From Lagopus muta (lineage: Eukaryota > Chordata > Aves > Galliformes > Phasianidae): 64,000 nucleotides of DNA. The stretch is from assembly GCF_023343835.1 (NCBI RefSeq), contig NC_064437.1, positions 11,993,001 through 12,057,000 on the forward strand, in the 5' to 3' direction. Positions 37,201-50,400 of this stretch are shown here, one piece after another (position 1 is the first letter of the stretch; each line of letters starts with the position of its first letter). A model generated the notes under the pieces. The model was not told the DNA's origin and searched no databases. It saw nothing but the letters and a program-made list of their open reading frames with translations. Both the position numbers and the translations under genes were made by a program.

Positions 37201-40200
37201 ATCATACTCAGAAGGAGATTGATGATGTTTGTGGAGCATTCTCTAAGGGTGCCAAAGAGGTGTTTGTTCCTGAGGCTTAAGAATTATTTTTGTGGAAGGC
37301 TTTTATCATTAAAGTTGATGATGTGCCTACAACCAAGAAAATAAAAGAGCGATGCTTGCAACCGCAGAGTGATTTGTATTCTTTTGCATGACAAAAACTT
37401 TCATCATCCATCCCTTTGACAGTTATGATTTGTTAAAGTTTTCTGCAGGGTGTTCGGAACAGAAATTTGAATTTATTGTTATGTGATTTGCATTTTTGTT
37501 TCCACTATGTATGAGAATTCTCTAGCATTTAGCAGATCTAGCTCATAGTTCAGGTCTAATTTACATACAGTGGAGACCTCTTAACCATGTGGCCTTTTTG
37601 TACGATAAATTCATTCATTGAAAGAGACTGATATGCTTTATGAGGTGTTAATTAAAGTTGGTCTCAACATAAGATAACTGCCAAAAACTGATATGCGCTA
37701 GTTCTATTAATTAACAGCTTAATTTAGAGTTACTTACACATCACAGCATTACAATTTTCTATTTGCTGGACAATTGTTGGGAAATTATAAAATGTGAATA
37801 GCCACATAAAGTTAGACACCTGTGCATGATACATAGAAGTAAATGTTTTGTATTTACACATTGTTGATATGTCAACACTGTATTTTTGAATAAATATGTA
37901 TATGTGTATATATTTCTGAATTCTATCAAGACAGAAGAACTAAGTACCACAGACTTAATGCTTCTCAGCTGTTTTTACAGATTTCTGGTATCTATTTTTT
38001 TAAAAAATGTGTTATGATAATTATAGCAAGATTAATATTTAGCTAAATAATATCTTCTGAAATGACCACTGGGGAAAGACAGCATTAGGGTGAAAGATTG
38101 CTTTGTTATACGATCAGATAGCCATCATGGTGGTTCATGATGCTGCTTACTTTGTGTCACACTTACTAATGTGTTTGCAGGTCTGATTAAAAGTATATAA
38201 AATAATAACACACCATAACTATATTGTGTTTTAATGTAAACAATATCTTTAGTGGTATTCATCCACATACCAGTGTTTGCACAAGGTAGCATATTAATCA
38301 TGTTTAATATGATATTTAATAACTTGAAACTGCAAATCTAAAATAATCGGGTAACTTATTTCTTCATTACCACCATTTACCTAACTCAAAATATGCAGAT
38401 AACTCAACTATACTTTCCCAAACTCTGAAACTTCACACTAACTGAACATTGGGTGAAATGGCTGAGCTAAAATTCATCGGGAACTCTACACTGACAAAGT
38501 TTAAGCAGGATTTTGGCCTATCATTTTGCCTGTGGTTGTCTAGACTAATCTTACACTCCAAAATGTTCTAAATCCTGCAGCACTAAAAAGAAATCAAACT
38601 TTGCATAAATTTAGCTACAGATCTGAAGCATACTTTTTCTCTTTACAAGTTATGCTTCTTATATGCAGATTTCCTTGAAGCTGAGTTTTTTCAGTATGGC
38701 TAAATGAGTACAAGTAAGAAAGCAAATATGTTTTAATTAATCACAGTTTGTAAGATACCATTCATCATCTTATGCATAGTAACTGATCATGTGTCTACTT
38801 CTGGCAGCTGCAAAGCAAAGTAAAACAAGCTTACTCAAATCATACTGTCTGAGAGAGAAGGCAAACACTGCCTTTTAAAGGCCATTTAAAAAAAGCAAGA
38901 TGACTCCCCTGTGCATATCCAGATTCATTTTTCCTCAGTGTATATAACGATTCTTTATTGTTATGCCTGAAAACTGTCACTTAAATGATAGGAAAAGTTA
39001 TTAGATATATGTTAAAATAGTAAGCCTGGGTAATATATACAGGATTCTATCATGTTTAACATTGTAAAAATATATAATATATAGCCTAAACATGATAGTA
39101 TAAAGAATTATACACAAATATAATGCATTTAAATGCACCATTAGGTGATTATTCATCTATTTTAAACATCTCTTTAGGTAAGATGAAGATAAAAATTGCT
39201 ACATGCTTTGAAATAGTAATTTTTTTTGTGTGTATGTTAGAAAGCATTGATAGCCAAACAGATATAGAAAATACTTCCTTTCTATAGCCTGATGGTATAT
39301 TCTAACATTTTCATGATGTTCAAACACATGAAACAGTTGTATATCCTATTTTGTAGAAACTTCCACTGGTTGAATTACTGTTGGTTATTTTAATACTTAT
39401 CCATCTTCCTGTCAGTCTATAGCATACTATAAAAAATATAAAATATTTACCAGGGTGAGCCTTTGACATACTCTCAAAAACCCAGTAAAGCTTCTATTCA
39501 GGGGACAGAAAGAGTCACTGAATATGCATTACATTCGATTTCCTACACCACATAAGCACCATCAGCTGATTAAAAGGATTTCCAGGGAAATTTGAAAGTA
39601 CATCCAAGAAGCACTTGCCTTTGTAAAATAGTTCAGGTTGTCACAAGCACTTGGAAAAAATGAAATTCAACTGGTGAAAATACTTAAAGCTGCATTTCAC
39701 TGTAAGCAAAATCTGGAACTAGAGCAAAGATAAATGTATGCATATAACGATGTTCATAGTACTGTCTCTCTATTAGATTCAAGACGTACACAATTTTCTC
39801 ACATGTTCATTTTCATTTTAAGTGCATTCAACAGCTGTTTAGATATTACTAAATCACTTCCAGACTCTGCATAGGAACTGCAATATTTAATGTTTGAAAA
39901 ATAAAGAAACAATAATAAAATAAGTTAAAGTTTGCTCTTTCAGGGACATAATAGCTGTCATTTCACTTCTCATTTTCTGTTCAAATCAAGTGTTTTTCTC
40001 TTACAAGGAAGAAATAATCTCTGAATACTTTAAACGTTGAATAACTATAGTATATTTCAAATGTCTTATTTCAGTCAGATAAAATCATTCTTGATAAGCA
40101 AAGTTTTTGTTGTTGTTATTTGGTTTTGCTTGTATTTTTACTTGTTTTAAAAATACATATGTAGAAAGTACTTTATAAATGTAAATTTATAAAGTATAAA

Positions 40201-42118
40201 TGTAACTTTATAAATGTTGGTGGGTATGAAGATCACAAAGCCTCCGAACCAGCATTTTTATAAACACTTTTCTCAGTTCCAGGATTATAAATTTCTGAAT
40301 GGGAAGGAGACCACATGATGTCACCCCTTCAGCAACCTATGTCGTGCAAGAGAAACATTTGGTGTGTTTTGCTGTTCCATCCTTATTTCATTGATGTACC
40401 CTTTTCATTTCCCTTCCCATATGTCTTCAGGCTAGCTTTTAAAAGTGTAAGAAAAGTAACAGGTAATATTTAATGTATTGAAACTATAATTACATAACAA
40501 ATAGATATCTGAAAGTAGGTTTATGAAACTATTAAATGTATTTTCCCCAAAGTGGGAAAAAAATGTTTCAACCATGTCCACAGTCATCCTTGTCACATAT
40601 TGTTTTCTGTTTCTCACTGCTCATGAGCTTGTTGATTTAACAGCTAACTTGAAAAAAAGTGATTCATTGCTCAGAATTTCCAAAATATTTTCTTTTTTTT
40701 TTTTTATAATATGAATTATACTTTCATTTATAAAAATAATAAAATATTCAGGTAGGTGTCAGACTGTTAATAAAACTTTTGATCCAAAACTATAGATTAC
40801 TTGGACATCCCATAATGTTTTATTTCAAACCACAATTTTAATATTTAACTTCTGCTCTGAAAATACTTGCTAATAATTAATTTGTCTGGGGTGCAACTTT
40901 TCCCCAATTCATCTCGTCCATCTGCTTGCACATACTGTGAAATTATAATCAGCTGTAATTTGTGACAGAGACGTGCCAAACATTTCTAAAACAATTTGGA
41001 AAGTGGCAGACTAGAATTTTTGCCAACTTGCACTCCATCAGATGCTACTTGTTCTCTTCACTTTCCACACCAAAGTTGAGTTTAAAAAAGAAATCGTGAA
41101 GTTCTGTTAAAGCAATATTTGTGGAAACCTATTCATACTATTTTGCTCTCCTCCTGAGCTGTAAGAATTTAGTGACTGAGTCCAAAGCTGATGGGAATCA
41201 GTGGAAAAATTCCCATTGGCTTGGCTGGAGTTAACATAGATGTTAGTTCATCCACAGCTTCCAGCTGAACCCATTAATTAAGGAAGAAAAATAGACAGTA
41301 TGTCTCCTCAGAGCTTCCTTATTTATTCATTTACTTCAGACTCACAAGGTTGTAGATGGATTTACAAATATTAATGAATATTACTCTTAAGATAAACCAC
41401 TAGAATTACATTGGTAGTAAAATTAATATAAGAAGTGTTTTCAGTACGGTAGCAAGAAATTACTTCCTATTCCAACTCCTAATTTCTCTTGAATTTGAAA
41501 TCATAATATACATCTTCACTAAGGGATTACGAAAAGATTAAATAAGTGATTAAACAAGATCATCAAACAGCAACGAGATTGTGGATTACAGAAACTATGT
41601 TAAATGCCTCTCGTGATCATAATTCCGTAGTTTACAGATCAGAAAAATGTAGATCATTTGAGGTCATCAGTTTCAAATGGTTTTAAACAATAAAGTTCCA
41701 AAAGGTGAATAACATCTGTAGTTTATCAGCTTGTTTCAGAGCCCAAGCTTGCAAACTAATTCATCTACACTGTTTATTGTAAAACTAGAAGTCAGCCTTT
41801 CCAAGAGATCACTGTAACAAACAATTCACATTTTTGAGATAGTTTTGCTTTTGTTGGAGCACAATGTGTAACAGAGAGATATCAGTTTATGACAGACGTG
41901 AAAACAACAGAAATTGAGTGCTTAAAAATCATTGCATAGAATGAGTACTAAAAATTTTCTACAGGCAAAATTTCTGAAAAATTTTCTTATTTGAAAAGCC
42001 AGCCAGCCTGAAGAGTTCTACAGAGGAGTACTCCTGCTGCTGGAAGCAAGATCAGGGCATACCAGGGTAGTTTTCTGGGGGAAACCTACTAGCTAGTTGC
42101 ATTGCTGCTGCCATCTAG

Positions 42119-42150
42119 GTTTTTCTTTTTTTTTTTTTTTTTTTTTTTTT
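42119..42150. repeat. Poly(T) tract
   Basis: TTTTTTC followed by about 25 uninterrupted T, then CTGCAG. It mimics a splice acceptor, but this is explained by the homopolymer; no donor follows at exon distance that I can support. Confidence 0.9.
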
Positions 42151-42769
42151 CTGCAGCTGACAAAGCCAATGTTTCAACTTCAGAGCACACAATTTATTGG
42201 GTTTTGCCTCATCTACTGGGAAGGCTTATCTAAGTTGTATTAAAAACAGTATTCAGTTTATCTCATTGCAATCCATAATTTCTGTCTGCTTTTAGGGTAA
42301 CAAATTGTGTGTTAAACAAGGCATTAATTGTATGCAGAGCAAATTGTTTCCACTATACTAGGAGTCTTTTTTCATTGAAAATATGCATCGTCTTCTCAAG
42401 GTAAAGCTCACATCCATAGAAATATGTTCTTGGAGTTAGATGCATGTTTAAGACCCTTCTAAAATGAGGATTTAATCTACTAACAATGCATTTAGATTTG
42501 ACATTTACTTCTATTTTATAAGGCTGCACAGTTATTTGAGCTAGAAGCACACATATAAGAAATGAGTAAATGGAGATTATAGGAGGAAAGCTGGTATATG
42601 AGATTCTGTTTAGCAGTTTAGCTGTAGAGCACTGCAAGCTTGCCAACATTTTTCACAATTATTTTCCCTCTATACCCTATGGACTATGTGGTAGAAAGGA
42701 TAAAGGTAGTATTTTTACTATATAGCATGCCTTTCAGCTGCCTGTAATCAGTTATGCCAATTGCTTTAC

Positions 42770-42887
42770 AAAAAAAAAAAAAAAAAAAAAAAAAGATTGT
42801 ACAAGAAGTACAAGAATGCCATATTTATCAGCAGAGATGACAAAATTGAAACAAATATCTGGGAAAAAAAAAAAAAAAAAAAAAAAA
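42770..42887. repeat. Two poly(A) tracts, 25 and 24 bases
   Basis: A runs at 42770-42794 and 42864-42887 enclose about 70 bases of ordinary sequence. The Lys-rich frame across them is an artefact of the homopolymers. Confidence 0.9.
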
Positions 42888-43424
42888 GAAAGATGGCTAA
42901 AAAGCAGGTGAGAGGGGAAGCAAGTGAAATCAGTCCAGTCACTTTAATTGCTTATAACATAACCCCAAAAGATTTTACTTGCTCTTAGTTTTATTTGTCT
43001 GGTTTCCTCCTCTCATAATGTTAAGTGCAGATACCCATTACAGTAAAGACCAGATCTTCATGTGCAGGTAGAAATTGACCTCCTTAAGTGTCATGTTGTA
43101 TAACATGCCTCTCATTTCTAAAGATAAAATATTTTTTATTTTATTAAAAGAAATGGAAAATTCTTATCTGGGTCAAGAACAGTCACTGACTAGATTACTA
43201 ATATCAGATGGTTTAATGGATACAAACCCAAACAAATTAAAAACCAGAATCTTTAAGACCTTGAGTCAGCTTTATTCCATATTCAGTAATCAAGTTTACA
43301 TTAATAATGAATTTGTATTCTAGTTTCTGAAACTTCAATTTTATATTTTCAGACATCTCCATGATAGCACAAGTGTAAGACTACACTTCATGTTGGTAAG
43401 ATGCTTCTCATACGAAAATCAATC

Positions 43425-44911
43425 AGGACACTAAATTTTAGGAAAGCCAACTTCCTGCTCTTCAAGGGATTAGTCAAGAAAATATCTTAGGAAACTGTCC
43501 TCAAGGACAAGGGAGTGGAACAGAGCTGGCAGATCCTTATGGAAGCCTTCCTTTGGGCACAAGGGCCTTCCAGGTAGGAAGTCTGTGATTCTGTGAAGTC
43601 AAGAAAGGAAGGCAAGAGACTGGCATGGCTAAACCACCTGGCCTGCTGGTCAAACTGGAGAACAAGAAGAAAATGCACAAGAAGTGGAAGCAGCAAGAGG
43701 TACCCTAAGAAGACTATAAGAAGACTATAAGAAATCTACTAGGCCATGTGGGGACAAAGTCAGGAAGGCCAAAGCCCAACTGGAACTGGACTTTGCAAGT
43801 GGCAGAAAGAAAAACAAGAAAGTCTTCTATAAGTACAACCAGAGAAGGTAAACAGAAGTAGGCATAAGCCTCGCAAGAAATGCAGGCACGCTGGTAACCA
43901 CAGATAAGTCAAGACTGAGGTACTCTGTATTTTTGCCTCAGACTTCACTGGCAAATGCTGTTCACACAGCCTTCAAGCAGATGTGTCAGAAGGCAGGGAC
44001 TAGGGGAGCAGTGTCCCTCCTACTGTAAGTGAAGATCAGGTTTGCAACTACCTGAGGAAACTGAACATCCATAATTCTATGGGTGCTGATGAGATGCCCC
44101 TCAGAGTCCTGAGGGAAGTGGCTGATCTAGTTGACAAACCACTCTCAATAACATCTGAAAAATCAGGGCAGACAGGTAAAGTCCCTGATGACTGGAAAAA
44201 GGCAATTTCACAACTGTTTTTAAGAAGGGTAGAAAGGATGAATGAAGGAACAACTGATCTGTCAGCTTCACCTCTGTGCCAGGGGAAATCATGGAACACC
44301 TGGAAGCTATACTAAGGAACAAGGAAGAGAGGGTGGTGATACAAGACAACTAACATGGCTTCACCAATGGCAAATCCCACCTGACCAACCTAGTGGCCTT
44401 CTATGATGTTGCAACTATATCAGTAGGTAAGGGAAGAGCAACTGATGACACCTATCTGGACTTCAGTAAGGTCTTTGGCATAGTTCCATATAATATCCTT
44501 CTCTCTAGATTGGAAAAATATGGATTTGATGGGTGTTCAATAGATAAGGAACTGGTTGCAAGATTGTATCCAGAGAGTAGTGGTTAATGGCTCAATGTCC
44601 AGATAGAAATCAGTGAGGACCCCTCAGGGGTCTATAATGAGACCGATGCTCTTTAATAACTTCATCAACAACACTGACAGGGGATTGGGTGCGCCCTCAT
44701 CAAGTCTGTGGATTACATCAAGATGTGTCAAGTTGGTGAGATTGAAACAAGTTGCTCAGAGAGGTGGTGGATGCCCTGTCCCTGGAGACATTCAAGGTCA
44801 GGCTGGTCAGGGGTCTGTCTAGCTGTGGATGTCCCTGTTCATTGCAGGGGAATTGGACTAGATGACCTTTAAAGATCCCTTCTAACTAAAATGTTTCTAT
44901 CATTCTATGAC
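43425..44911 (+). mobile_element. CR1: CR1 LINE, decayed copy with internal deletion
   Basis: Plus-strand CR1 ORF2 and 3' end. The linker between endonuclease and reverse transcriptase is readable (KVRKAKAQLELDFASG at about 43760-43800). Next come the start of the polymerase domain (GADEMPLRVLREVADLVDKP from 44085), a [19 protein letters not shown] motif A at about 44444-44500 (catalytic Asp retained, some changes) and a motif B remnant near 44615. Motif C is ruined: VDYI stands where FADD belongs, near 44710. Right after it (about 44735) the sequence jumps to the 3' UTR (GAGAGGTGGTGGATGCC) and ends at 44911 with TTTCTATCATTCTATGA. Stops and frameshifts throughout; dead. Confidence 0.9.
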
Positions 44912-47629
44912 TACAGGATATGGATGTACTGCAAGGCTTAAACTGCATTAAGTTGACTAGTCTGCAAAAGCAGACTGTCTCACAGGAGAAATGATGTATG
45001 ATTGTTTCACTCACTCCATCAATCAGCCTGTTCCTTATTCTAATTCTTTTAAAATACATTTATATTTCTTATCAAACGTTTCTTCTTACACTTTCCAAAT
45101 AAAGATATCAACCACATGTATACTTTCCATCTAGTATTAGTTTGTTTCCAGTTTAAATAAAGGAAGAAAACAAGAGTAATACCTTATTGGAGCAGCTGTC
45201 CTTTAATGACTCTTCCAGATCTGAATAAAAATTAATGACTTTCAGACACAGAAAACAAATGTACCATACTTCCATAGCTTTATGCATCATGGCTGCCTAC
45301 GTTATTGGGCCACCTAATGACCCCTTTCATGTATTTCACTTTCATAAATATCTCAGATACTTTTAAACAAATAATATGTTATCAAACAGATTAACAAGTT
45401 TTTTTGATTTTTTTTTTCTTTTCTTTTTCTTCTTCTTTTTTGTTTGTTTAATTACCCAGTTAAAGAAGAAAAAAAAAAAGAAACAATGACGTGGTACTCA
45501 TCTTTTTGTGTGAGCTAATAAAAAAACTTTGGAGGAAAGGTTGAAAGATTTTGAAACATCACATTATTCAAACAGTACTTCTACTGTTGTCCATACAGTA
45601 AATGAAGTTTTTGTAATTCTCTTTTGTAACTTCTGTCAAAGGATAACTTATGAGAGTACCAGCAAGATTTTAAGGACTATGACAGAGAGAAATGCCAGTT
45701 GTTCTACCCAGGACTACCCTGTGATATATCTGTGCTGTGTTTCAGCAAAACATTTAGTTTGGTGTAAGAGAAATGTGACTCTTAACGACATGGAGAGCTG
45801 TGAGATTAGGATGGAAATGGAAAGTGAACCAGCACAGCATTTAAATTAATTATTAGCAGTAACATCTCTATGATACGCAAATAAAAATAGTTCCATTCTC
45901 ACATGTCCTGGTGTTCATCCAGGGTAAATCCATTATATTCGATCTATGTTAAGATAAAACCATGCTGATTCTAAAATTTTCAACCTAATTTGCAACTAGT
46001 GAAAATATTTTCACCCTGTTAGTCACAAGTTCCTTAGTTAACTTTCTCTAGTGGATTTTCTGCCATTACAATCAGCTTTGTCATTCCTATCACATTGCCT
46101 ATAAACTCTGTTTATATTCATTAACAAGAAGTCTATCTGGGCATCTATCCAACTTTTCTTCATAAAGGATAAAATACCCAAGGAACTCAAACATCTCCCC
46201 ATGCAGAGGGGAGACTGGACAAAATGAGTATTACATGAGGCTGGGAATTCATGCACAGAGTTCAAAGAACAGTTTGTAGCAGGAATAAATATTCCATCAG
46301 AGGTATCTGACAAGAGAGAAGCTGTTAGCTGATGTACAATATGGCTACATGGACAAGTTACCATGAAGTAACTAAGAGACTGAATTTAGCATTTGACACT
46401 TGAATGGAGAGGTGAAGCTTTAAACATAAATCTGGTGCAAATCACACTCTGAAAGCTTCATACAAACAAGCAGACTGTACATTTGAAAGTGTGAGAGGTA
46501 CTGACAGACAGGCATTTGAAAACATGATAGATGGGGCGTGGATGTATCCAAGGTGAGACTGACTATTATTAGGTTAATTCAAAGGAGTTGTGATAATTTT
46601 CCAAGGTGTTAAAGACAGGGTCAGTTAGGTTTGGTATAGCTAACACATTCTGGCCTACTCAATCATAATGGATTTTTAAATATTGGATATTTCCAAAGTA
46701 ACTGCCCATGTAAATCCTGCTACTCTAGGTAAATATAGAAGACCTTGACAGGGCTTCATTAAAGTACTGGCTTTCTCAGATTTTGTAAGCATAGTTTATT
46801 TAAGGCTATCTCAATCTTACCACAATATAAACGCATACCCTAAACGCATACCCATGCAGTTATTTGTCTATGGTAGCAGCTAACACTCTTTATGTATACG
46901 TATTTTCTAATCTCTTTCTAAGTTATTTACGTAATAATATCCTTTGTTTGCTACTTTTTCAAGTATAAGTCTCGGCATTCCAATACGTGGTTTTATGCTC
47001 AGCAAAACCCTTGCAGGGCACCAAAGCTGAATGTAAATTACATAGAATAAATTTGATCTGTACATCTGTGGAAGAAAATAACAGTTCATTAACACAATGC
47101 TTCAACATTTTGTGTTGGTTAACAAAAATACATAATCAAGATTAGAAATATCTACCAAAAAAAAGGTGGTTTTCATTTTTAAATTGTACTATAAAGCACA
47201 CATTTCTGTGGGCTTGGCCATAACACATACTCTGTTTTCAGGCATTCAGCTAAAAATAACTCACAATGAGTGGTCTTGTGTTTGACTAATATAAACACAC
47301 TGATTTAATTTTCTCACAAAGGAGAAGAGCAAGTCACTGATTTGCAGTTTTTCTCATTTATATACATTATAAGCTGGATCAAAGTTGGTAATGTTTTCAG
47401 TCACTAGCAAAGTCTGAATACCTCCAGTTCTATATTAGACTCATATTATTGTGCTTTAGAAGATAAGCCAGCTGAAAACAGAGTAAGGCAGAATATATCC
47501 CAAAGGTATCTGACCCAACATCTCACCAAAAGGAAATATCTATATAAAGCAGATCCTCACATAGATAGAAAACTTTTTAAAAATTATTTTTTTGTGGAGA
47601 TTGAGAGGGGTAATCCCAAGTGAAAGTTA
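44912..47629. other. AT-rich non-coding DNA
   Basis: No gene recognised. A T-rich tract (about 45402-45450) is followed by an A-rich one (45464-45483) and could pair with it. A 106-codon frame at 45529-45849 has no ATG at its start and no splice context. Confidence 0.65.
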
Positions 47630-48640
47630 GCACTCTTCAACACGTTTATAAATGCTCTGTGAAAGAGTTAAATAGTGGAGTAAGAACTTTGCTGATGACA
47701 TTAAGCATATTCAAAATAGAAAAGAGGAGAGTCCACAGTTGAAGATTGCAGAAGAATCTGTCTAATGAAGAATTAGGGATTAAAAACAAACTAAAGTAAC
47801 AAATGGAAGTTGATGGAGAGTGGGAAAAAAATGCGTATTTTTTCTTGTAAAAAATCAATTTCTTAATTGAGAGTTGTTCTTAGAAATGAGAATCTGCATT
47901 ACAGTGGAAAGATACAAAAAGATTAGATAAACTATTTTAAAAGATATCAAAAATTAGATCACATTTTTAGAAAGAATAGAGAGAAAAACATAAAGTAGCA
48001 TCCACATTTTAAGTGTGAATAGTTCCCTTCTTTGTTATTCCTCTACCTCCAGAAATTGTACAGGAATTTGGTACACAGACAGCTGAGAAGGACCCAAAAC
48101 ACTAGAACAGTTTCTGTAACGGAAAAGCTATGATTAAATACACCAGGAGTACTAGGCTCTACAAAGATCAGTGAAATTTTAAGCAGCATGAAGTAGTTCA
48201 ATCAGTAAATAATTGCTCACTCTGCCTTAAAAAAAAAAAAAAAAAAAGTGAAATAGATACAGTCAGCAGTTGGCAGGCCCAGAACAAATGAGAGGTGCTT
48301 CTGCAAAGAACGTTGCAGTTAAGCTGTGACACTGCTTACTATAAGATACTGCAGATGGAAAATTTTACATGGCTTCACACAAATTTGTGACAGGAAAATC
48401 TGCTTAGGACAATTAGATGCAGACACCATCATTTCTGTAGTTTAGGAGCTACCTGAGCCACAGATGGCTGGAAAGTAGTCGGCAGAATATCCCAGCTTAT
48501 AATATCCCTATCTACTTGTCCTGCTCTTGTGTACTTTCATTAGGCATCTGGTACTGGCAAGCGCTGAAGAGAGAATCTTAGTCTTGACAGAGGTGTGGTC
48601 TGACTCCATATGGACAATCTTATGTTCTCATATCAATCTG
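47630..48640 (+). mobile_element. Ancient CR1/L3-like LINE remnant
   Basis: A short reverse transcriptase relic reads NFADDIK at about 47690-47710, preceded by TFINAL. Further on, 48290-48635 resembles the 3' UTR of old amniote CR1/L3 elements: a TTTACATGGCTTCACA block, ACAGATGGCTGGAA near 48459, CTACTTGTCCTGCTCTTGTG, GCATCTGGTACTGGC near 48545, and a final GTGGTCTGACTCCATATGG...ATCTTATGTTCTC. Divergence is high, with many small indels, so the middle part (47750-48280) is assigned by continuity. It is by far the oldest transposon in the window. Confidence 0.65.
48229..48247. repeat. Poly(A) tract, 19 bases
   Basis: A run of 19 A lying within the old LINE remnant. It is probably later expansion of a short A run. 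Confidence 0.85.
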
Positions 48641-50260
48641 CATATTGGGTAAATGGGAAATATATGTATTCCTTTATTTAGTTGGTTTAATCATTAACTA
48701 ATTTGGAATGAACATAAGATGAAAGTTCAGAATGGCTGTTTGGAAGATCTGCCCTATGAAATAATGAAGAGACCTTATCAGGCCTTAATAAAATGTAGTA
48801 AGCACTTAATTTATTTCCTTCAACTTTTGCCATGGTAAACAAAGTTGCATTCATTTACCTCAATTTTCATACATAAAAACTTCCATTGATTTTGTTGGTA
48901 GAAGTAGATTTTATTTGAACACGATCAGATCAGAAATATTAGTCAGACTAACATATTAACTCTTCTGTGAAAAGATGGAAGACAGCTATATTTCCAAAAT
49001 TGCCTAATCAAATACTCAGTTTTTATCCAAACTAGATTCTATGATTTTGTTGTTGTTGTTGCTGTTGTTTTTTCACATTCATGCTTTCATAAGAAGGAAA
49101 TTTTGGATGGAACGTATGCAATGTTCCAAACAGAACATATTTTCCAAGTACATCTTTTATGCGTATTAAAATTTTGGTGTTCATCTTTGGTAGTGCAAAA
49201 CTAAATTATACATAGCTTGAGTTTAAGCATATAAGAACATAAAGAAAAACATACATAGTTTATAAACAAGATTTCTTTTTGAAGTCCATCGGATTAGATG
49301 GGTTTATAGGTCCTAATAATAATCTTTAAAAATATACTTATTTGTAAATCTGTGAATTGTAAATTTGTTAAACTGTACGTCCAGTCAATGAGCATAATTT
49401 CACAGTCTAGGCTAGAAATGCTGATTGTCATTACCTAGATGTGTGTTCCAATAGATATTTGCTTTGTTTTAGAAATATTTTAATTTCCCCTAGAATTGCG
49501 GTGAAAAGGTAGTTTTATTTGAAAACTGAAATGTAACTAAATTTTGAGATACGAACATACATACTGACTAATCCTTAGAATTACTTACTGTAAGGAATTT
49601 TTACCTTTTAATGAAAAGGAATTTCCTTTTTTTTTTTTTTTTTTTTTTGTATGATTTAAGAATACAGTGGTTGTATAGATGGTTTCATGCAGGTTGGTTT
49701 TTTGTTTGATGTCCTGTAAAATTTAAATATATGGTTAATATATTACAATCATTAATAAACTCTTATTACTTGGGACTGTTCACTGACAAAGATTTGATCA
49801 CACGGAATACAAAAGGAAACTGTATCCATGGAACCCAGCAAAAGATCCAAGCACAATGTTACATTGCAGCTCAGATAAAAATGATAGTAAGTACAATTTA
49901 AAGTTGCATTTAAAGTTGCATTGACTTAGAGATCAATAGAAGCTCAGTCAGAATGCCAGCTTCTGACACAAATATTGCCAAAAGCAGGGGGATCCCTGTT
50001 TTGTGAATCTTGTAGATCCAGTATTCTGTCATCAACTCCCAGAGTTGTATGTTCAATTGTTGCATATTTTTTTTAATTGGTTTGAACTTTCATATAGTGT
50101 GGGCCTTTATTGTGTGGTATCTGATAGTATCTATATTCTTATCTCTATATATAGGTGAACTGTATTCACCAGAAAATGCCTGCCAGTTTACACATAAATT
50201 ATACAATTAAACAAAGTGCATGTGACCTATATTAAGATTATAATCAAATAAAGTCAGAAT
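48641..50260. other. AT-rich non-coding DNA
   Basis: No gene or transposon recognised. It includes a T run at 49627-49648 and a duplicated 12-base word (TTTAAAGTTGCA) near 49898-49921. Confidence 0.7.
49627..49648. repeat. Poly(T) tract, 22 bases
   Basis: Uninterrupted T run with no associated retroposed body. Confidence 0.9.
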
Positions 50261-50400
50261 TCAATCATAGAATCATCAAGGTTGGAAAAGACCTACAAGA
50301 TCATCCAGTCCAACCATCCACCTATCACCAACAGTTCTCTCTAACCATGACCCTCAACACAATGACCAGATGTTCCTTGACCATCTCCTTGAACTACAGT
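50261..50400 (-). mobile_element. CR1: CR1 LINE, 3'-end fragment
   Basis: The plus strand shows the reverse complement of a CR1 3' end: AATCATAGAATCATCAAGG, then GTTGGAAAAGACCTACAAGA and TCATCCAGTCCAACCATCCA, all typical of one CR1 3' UTR subtype. It differs from the tails at 8.6 and 27.7 kb, so more than one CR1 subfamily is present. Similarity fades beyond about 50400; the limit is approximate. Confidence 0.85.

Larger units (their letters stand above)
28960..43424. other. AT-rich non-coding DNA
   Basis: No recognised gene. It holds an (AT)n microsatellite (29365-29414), a GATA/AAAT microsatellite (34181-34233) and homopolymers (42119-42150, 42770-42794, 42864-42887). The longest non-transposon frame, 144 codons at 32594-33028, is no longer than chance predicts for this length and composition. 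A frame with one internal stop at 33221-33607 is discussed under findings. Some very AT-rich parts with homeodomain-like TAATTA words could be conserved non-coding elements, which cannot be judged without alignment. Confidence 0.65.

Noticed and set aside
42119-42156. Strong-looking splice acceptor (poly(T) then CTGCAG)
   Set aside because: The pyrimidine tract is a homopolymer expansion, and no supporting donor or frame follows.
42761-42988. Lys-rich 75-codon frame
   Set aside because: Produced by two poly(A) tracts.
45529-45849. 106-codon plus-strand frame
   Set aside because: Starts with TTG rather than ATG and has no acceptor, donor or recognised domain; likely chance.
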